A stretch of DNA of 64,000 nt from DATFVJ01 sp963727015 (GTDB lineage: Bacteria; Actinomycetota; Actinomycetes; Streptosporangiales; Streptosporangiaceae). The notes below the pieces were generated by a model. The model was not told the origin of the DNA and made no database searches. It saw only the letters and a program-made list of their open reading frames with translations. Both the position numbers and the translations under genes were made by a program. The stretch covers positions 186,001 to 250,000 of the forward strand of contig CAVSEV010000010.1 in assembly GCA_963727015.1 (NCBI GenBank), given 5' to 3'. How positions within the stretch are numbered: position 1 is the first letter of the stretch; every line of letters starts with the position of its first letter. This document shows positions 61,564 to 64,000 of this stretch, piece by piece.

Positions 61564-62012
61564 CCCATATTGCTGCGTATCGTAGCTAGTCGCTCACGCC
61601 CTACTTCAGCGGGGCGTCACCAACGGCGGTTAACGTCCACGGGAGTGGTGTAGCCGATCCGTGTGCCTGATCCGCTGCCGGGTGTGTCGGCGTGACCTGC
61701 CGGATCCTGCCTTCCGGGCTTCGGTAGTGGCCGGCAGGCAGCCCGCAGGCGGTGACGCCGGGCAGGTCGGCCGCTAACGTGATCCACCTGCGTCTCATCC
61801 ACTTTCGGGGGCCTTGAGCCGTTCAAACGGCGAGCAGTCGCGGCAACCTTGGGTTCGCATCCAGCATGCAGAAGATCGTCTCAGCGGGAGCAGTACATGC
61901 CTCAAGGGCGGCGGGCAAAAAAGACGCCGGGGTGGCCTTCTCGGCGCCGTCGCCCCACGGACCGGCATGCTGGGCGCCGGCCCGGCAAATGAACTAGGCG
62001 CAGGTGGGAGCT
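61564..62012. other. No gene supported
   Basis: About 450 bp; a minus-strand frame at 61601-61798 (65 codons) has no recognised domain or clear ribosome binding site and is not called. Confidence 0.35.
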
Positions 62013-62171
62013 ATGACGACCAAGATCGACGAACTGGTCGGCCAAGCGGCTGGGCTGCTCCGCGACCAGCAGGCCCTGACCGACGAGGGCGCGGTCGCCA
62101 TGCTGGGGCGGCTGGTACGCGAGGCGTACGAGGCCGGGCAGGAGCTGGCCGCAGCGCAGGCCACCTATCAG
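62013..62171 (+). pseudogene. Short hypothetical protein truncated by the IS21 end
   Basis: ATG 62013 after GGTGGGAG encodes MTTKIDELVGQAAGLLRDQQ then ALTDEGAVAMLGRLVREAYE and AGQELAAAQATYQ, a helical, acidic start. The sequence then enters the IS terminal repeats and continues as unrelated residues. No family recognised. Confidence 0.5.
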
Positions 62172-62240
62172 TGTGGGCGCTCACGTTATTGCTCAAGCCC
62201 GCGCTCACGTAATTGCTCAGGTCCTGGCCTGTGTCTAGTG

Positions 62241-63029
62241 TTACGTGGTGTCCCCCTTCCCGGCGAGCGTGACACGCCCGGGCCGTTTGTTCGGCCGGTA
62301 GCTGGGGCCGTTCATGAATACTTGGTGGCTGGTGTTGATGAGCCGGTCGAGCAGCGACTCGGCCACGACCGGGTTGGGGAACAGCGGGTACCAGTCGGCG
62401 GGTGCCCGGTTTGATGTGAGGATCAGGGAGCGGGCGGCGCGCTCGGTGATCAGCTCGTACAGGTCGTCGGCCTGGGTGGCGGTGAGTTCCCGCATGGCGA
62501 AGTCGTCCAGCACGAGGACGGCGGGGCGGGTGAGCTCGCGGAGCCGTTTGTCCCAGCTGCGGTCGGCGTGCCCGCCGGCCAGGTGGGCTAGGGCCCGGCT
62601 GGTTTTGAGGAACCGGGCGTCGGCGCCGTGCCGGATGGCCAGGTGCGCCAGGGCCTGGGCGACATGACTTTTCCCGACGCCGACGGGGCCGTACAAGATG
62701 ACGGACTCGCCCGCGTGCAGCCACCGCAGGGCGGCCAGGTCGCGGATCTGGGCGGCGGGCAGTTTGGTGGAGGCGGCGAAGTCGAAGCCTTCCAGGGTGG
62801 CCTGGTTTTCGAACCGGGCGTGGCGCAGCCGCCGGGCCAGGGACAGGGTTTCCCGGCGGGAGACCTCGTCCTGGCACAGGACCTGGAGGAAGTCCAGGTG
62901 GCCGAGCTCGCCGGCCCGGGCCTGGGCGAGGCGGGCGTCGAGAGTGTCCAGCATGCCGGACAGTTTGAGGGCCCGCAGCGACTGGGCGAGCGCGCCCCGG
63001 TCGGTGGCCGTGGCGGTGGTGGTGGTCAT
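62241..63029 (-). CDS. istB: IS21-family helper ATPase IstB
   Basis: 262 residues. Walker A is GPVGVGKSHVAQAL, Walker B VLVLDDFAMREL, and SLILTSNRAPADWYPLFPNP is the sensor region. N-terminal helices LRALKLSGMLDTLDARL are typical. IstB helps the IstA transposase choose and prepare the target. Its start overlaps the preceding small gene by 4 bp. Confidence 0.95.
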   Translation of the reverse strand: MTTTTATATDRGALAQSLRALKLSGMLDTLDARLAQARAGELGHLDFLQVLCQDEVSRRETLSLARRLRHARFENQATLEGFDFAASTKLPAAQIRDLAALRWLHAGESVILYGPVGVGKSHVAQALAHLAIRHGADARFLKTSRALAHLAGGHADRSWDKRLRELTRPAVLVLDDFAMRELTATQADDLYELITERAARSLILTSNRAPADWYPLFPNPVVAESLLDRLINTSHQVFMNGPSYRPNKRPGRVTLAGKGDTT

Positions 63030-63412
63030 GGCGTTGTCTCCTCGATCGCGGTGAAGATGCGCACGGCGTGCCCGGCGACCTGCCCGCCGGCGCTGACCCA
63101 GCCGTAGGTCCGGCTGCCGGGGGCGGTGTCGCGGGATGGCTGGCCGCCCGCTGCGGCGGCCAGCACCGCGACCGCCGCGGTCCTGGCGGCCGGGCCGGCC
63201 AGGTGGACGGGCACCTGGATGGTGATCTGGTCTGCGCCGATGGTCAGCGACAGCCCGGCGATGCCGGCCTGCTCGATGAACGCGGCCGCGGCGCGCAGGG
63301 CGTGCGCCTGGGCGGCCAGCGGCCGGGCCGGGATCAGGCCGGCGGCGGTCTCGCGCGCGGCGGCGGCGGCCACGGCGGCGGGCTGGCTGCCGCTCGCGAT
63401 GGCGGTGGTCAT
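63026..63412 (-). CDS. Extra small protein encoded between istA and istB
   Basis: 128 residues. Alanine-rich helix (AAAARETAAGLIPARPLAAQ), then an alpha/beta part (IAGLSLTIGADQITIQVPVH) and a C-terminal GWVSAGGQVAGHAVRIFTAI. It overlaps both neighbours by 4 bp, so it belongs to the element. Standard IS21 has only istA and istB. The function is not recognised. Confidence 0.7.
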   Translation of the reverse strand: MTTAIASGSQPAAVAAAAARETAAGLIPARPLAAQAHALRAAAAFIEQAGIAGLSLTIGADQITIQVPVHLAGPAARTAAVAVLAAAAGGQPSRDTAPGSRTYGWVSAGGQVAGHAVRIFTAIEETTP

Positions 63413-64000
63413 GACATCACCTCGCCGCCGGCCGTGCCGTCCAGGGGCAGCATGTCGCTGGTGATCGCGCTCGCCGGGCGCATCGGGACGACGTTGGCGA
63501 AGGACGCCGGGCCGTGCAGGAACGCCGCCGCCCCGCCGTCCCCGGCCGCCGCCGGGGCCTGCTCGCGTTCGGTGCCGGCGGCCAGGATGCCCTTGATGGT
63601 CCGGTAAGACGGGTCACCGGCGGCGATCGCCTTGGCGCAGGCCGCCTCGAGCCGGGACGGGTCGTGCTTGTCGGCCAGCCCGATCACGCCTTGCGCTGAG
63701 CGCAGCCGGTACAGGGCGTTCTCGGCCAGCAGCTCACCGATGACCCGATGGCAGGCGGGCCCGATCTGCTGTGCCTGCTTGCAGCACCACACCGGGGTAC
63801 GCATGTGGAACGCGATCTTCTCCGGCGGGTAGTCGCCGAAATCGGTCTGTTTGCCCCAGCTCTTGCGCGGGTGGGTCTTGACCAGGTCGCCGCCGATGAA
63901 GAACTGCACCATCGTCGCCGTCACCCGCACATCGGTGGTCTTGCCGATATGCCGCCAGGGCAGCGAGTACAGCACCTTGTCCACCCGGGCATGCAGGTCT
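63409..64000 (-). CDS. istA: IS21-family transposase IstA, C-terminal part
   Basis: The frame is open to the window edge; about 197 residues remain. VDKVLYSLPWRHIGKTTDVR and VTATMVQFFIGGDLVKTHPR form the beta-barrel after the DDE core, followed by IAFHMRTPVWCCKQAQQIGP. The catalytic core lies outside the window. The Ala/Gly-rich end overlaps the extra small gene. Confidence 0.88.
   Translation of the reverse strand, partial: DLHARVDKVLYSLPWRHIGKTTDVRVTATMVQFFIGGDLVKTHPRKSWGKQTDFGDYPPEKIAFHMRTPVWCCKQAQQIGPACHRVIGELLAENALYRLRSAQGVIGLADKHDPSRLEAACAKAIAAGDPSYRTIKGILAAGTEREQAPAAAGDGGAAAFLHGPASFANVVPMRPASAITSDMLPLDGTAGGEVMS

Larger units (their letters stand above)
62172..64000 (-). mobile_element. 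IS21-family element (one end; runs off the window)
   Basis: The end starts TGTGGGCGCTCACG at 62172 and carries two 19-bp direct repeats (GCGCTCACGTTATTGCTCA at 62177-62195 and its one-mismatch copy at 62201-62219), the multiple-terminal-repeat layout of IS21. Inside are istB, an extra small gene, and the 3' part of istA, all on the minus strand. The other end lies beyond 64000. Confidence 0.88.

Noticed and set aside
61617..61826. Short minus-strand frames after kaiB
   Set aside because: Two overlapping frames compete, neither with a recognisable family or start signal.

Overview
The window is very GC-rich DNA from an actinomycete. The evidence is sigR-rsrA with a SigR-type promoter, a mycothiol-type DinB protein, HisN of the inositol-phosphatase type, aroA-rsgA synteny, a galU-glp(moeA)-moaC-mog-rimJ-glpR/sepX block, and many GTG/TTG starts behind purine-rich ribosome binding sites. 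The genus cannot be fixed: there is no rRNA operon.

Layout. 1-8.8 kb: the 3' end of a sodium/solute symporter, an acetolactate-synthase-like ThDP enzyme, a FlK-like thioesterase, a biotinyl-domain protein with biotin carboxylase, and two HD/HD-GYP membrane proteins with a 30-residue membrane peptide in front. 9-19 kb: conserved core (rsrA, sigR, dksA-like, SRAP, aroA, rsgA, hisN, CBS, SDR). 19-32.6 kb: lineage-specific genes (triple SRPBCC protein, diiron protein plus TetR, acetate transporter, PAP2-kinase fusion translationally coupled to a solute-binding lipoprotein). 33-39 kb: a ROK sugar kinase split by an IS110 element, beside a GH65 phosphorylase, a beta-phosphoglucomutase-like HAD protein and a decayed sugar porter: a disaccharide phosphorolysis locus that has lost parts. 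39.4-42.4 kb: a tightly coupled four-gene operon (MDR dehydrogenase, PTPS-III-like pterin enzyme, GT4 glycosyltransferase, histidine phosphatase). 43-49 kb: a drug-type MFS pump, an AhpD-like protein, an integrase remnant beside tRNA-Arg, MTA phosphorylase, a lipoprotein and an FmdB protein. 49-55 kb: folate, GalU, molybdenum cofactor and the Glp/GlpR division pair. 56-64 kb: an accessory tract with tRNA-Ala, a tRNA-Ala 3' remnant, a recombinase plus DDE-like protein, a His-less DHp protein, a broken kaiB, and an IS21 element running off the window.

Two themes cut across the map. First, short GC-rich tandem repeats are abundant, both between genes and inside them (ThDP enzyme, aroA, tetR, glpR/sepX). 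Arrays inside genes have units that are multiples of 3 bp, while many intergenic arrays do not. In aroA the array separates two reading frames that a -1 shift would join, and every unit carries a candidate -1 slippery heptamer. Second, the window is rich in broken genes (SRAP, SBP56, a membrane protein, ROK, sugar porter, integrase, kaiB). This may be real decay, but single-base errors in the assembly cannot be excluded from sequence alone.
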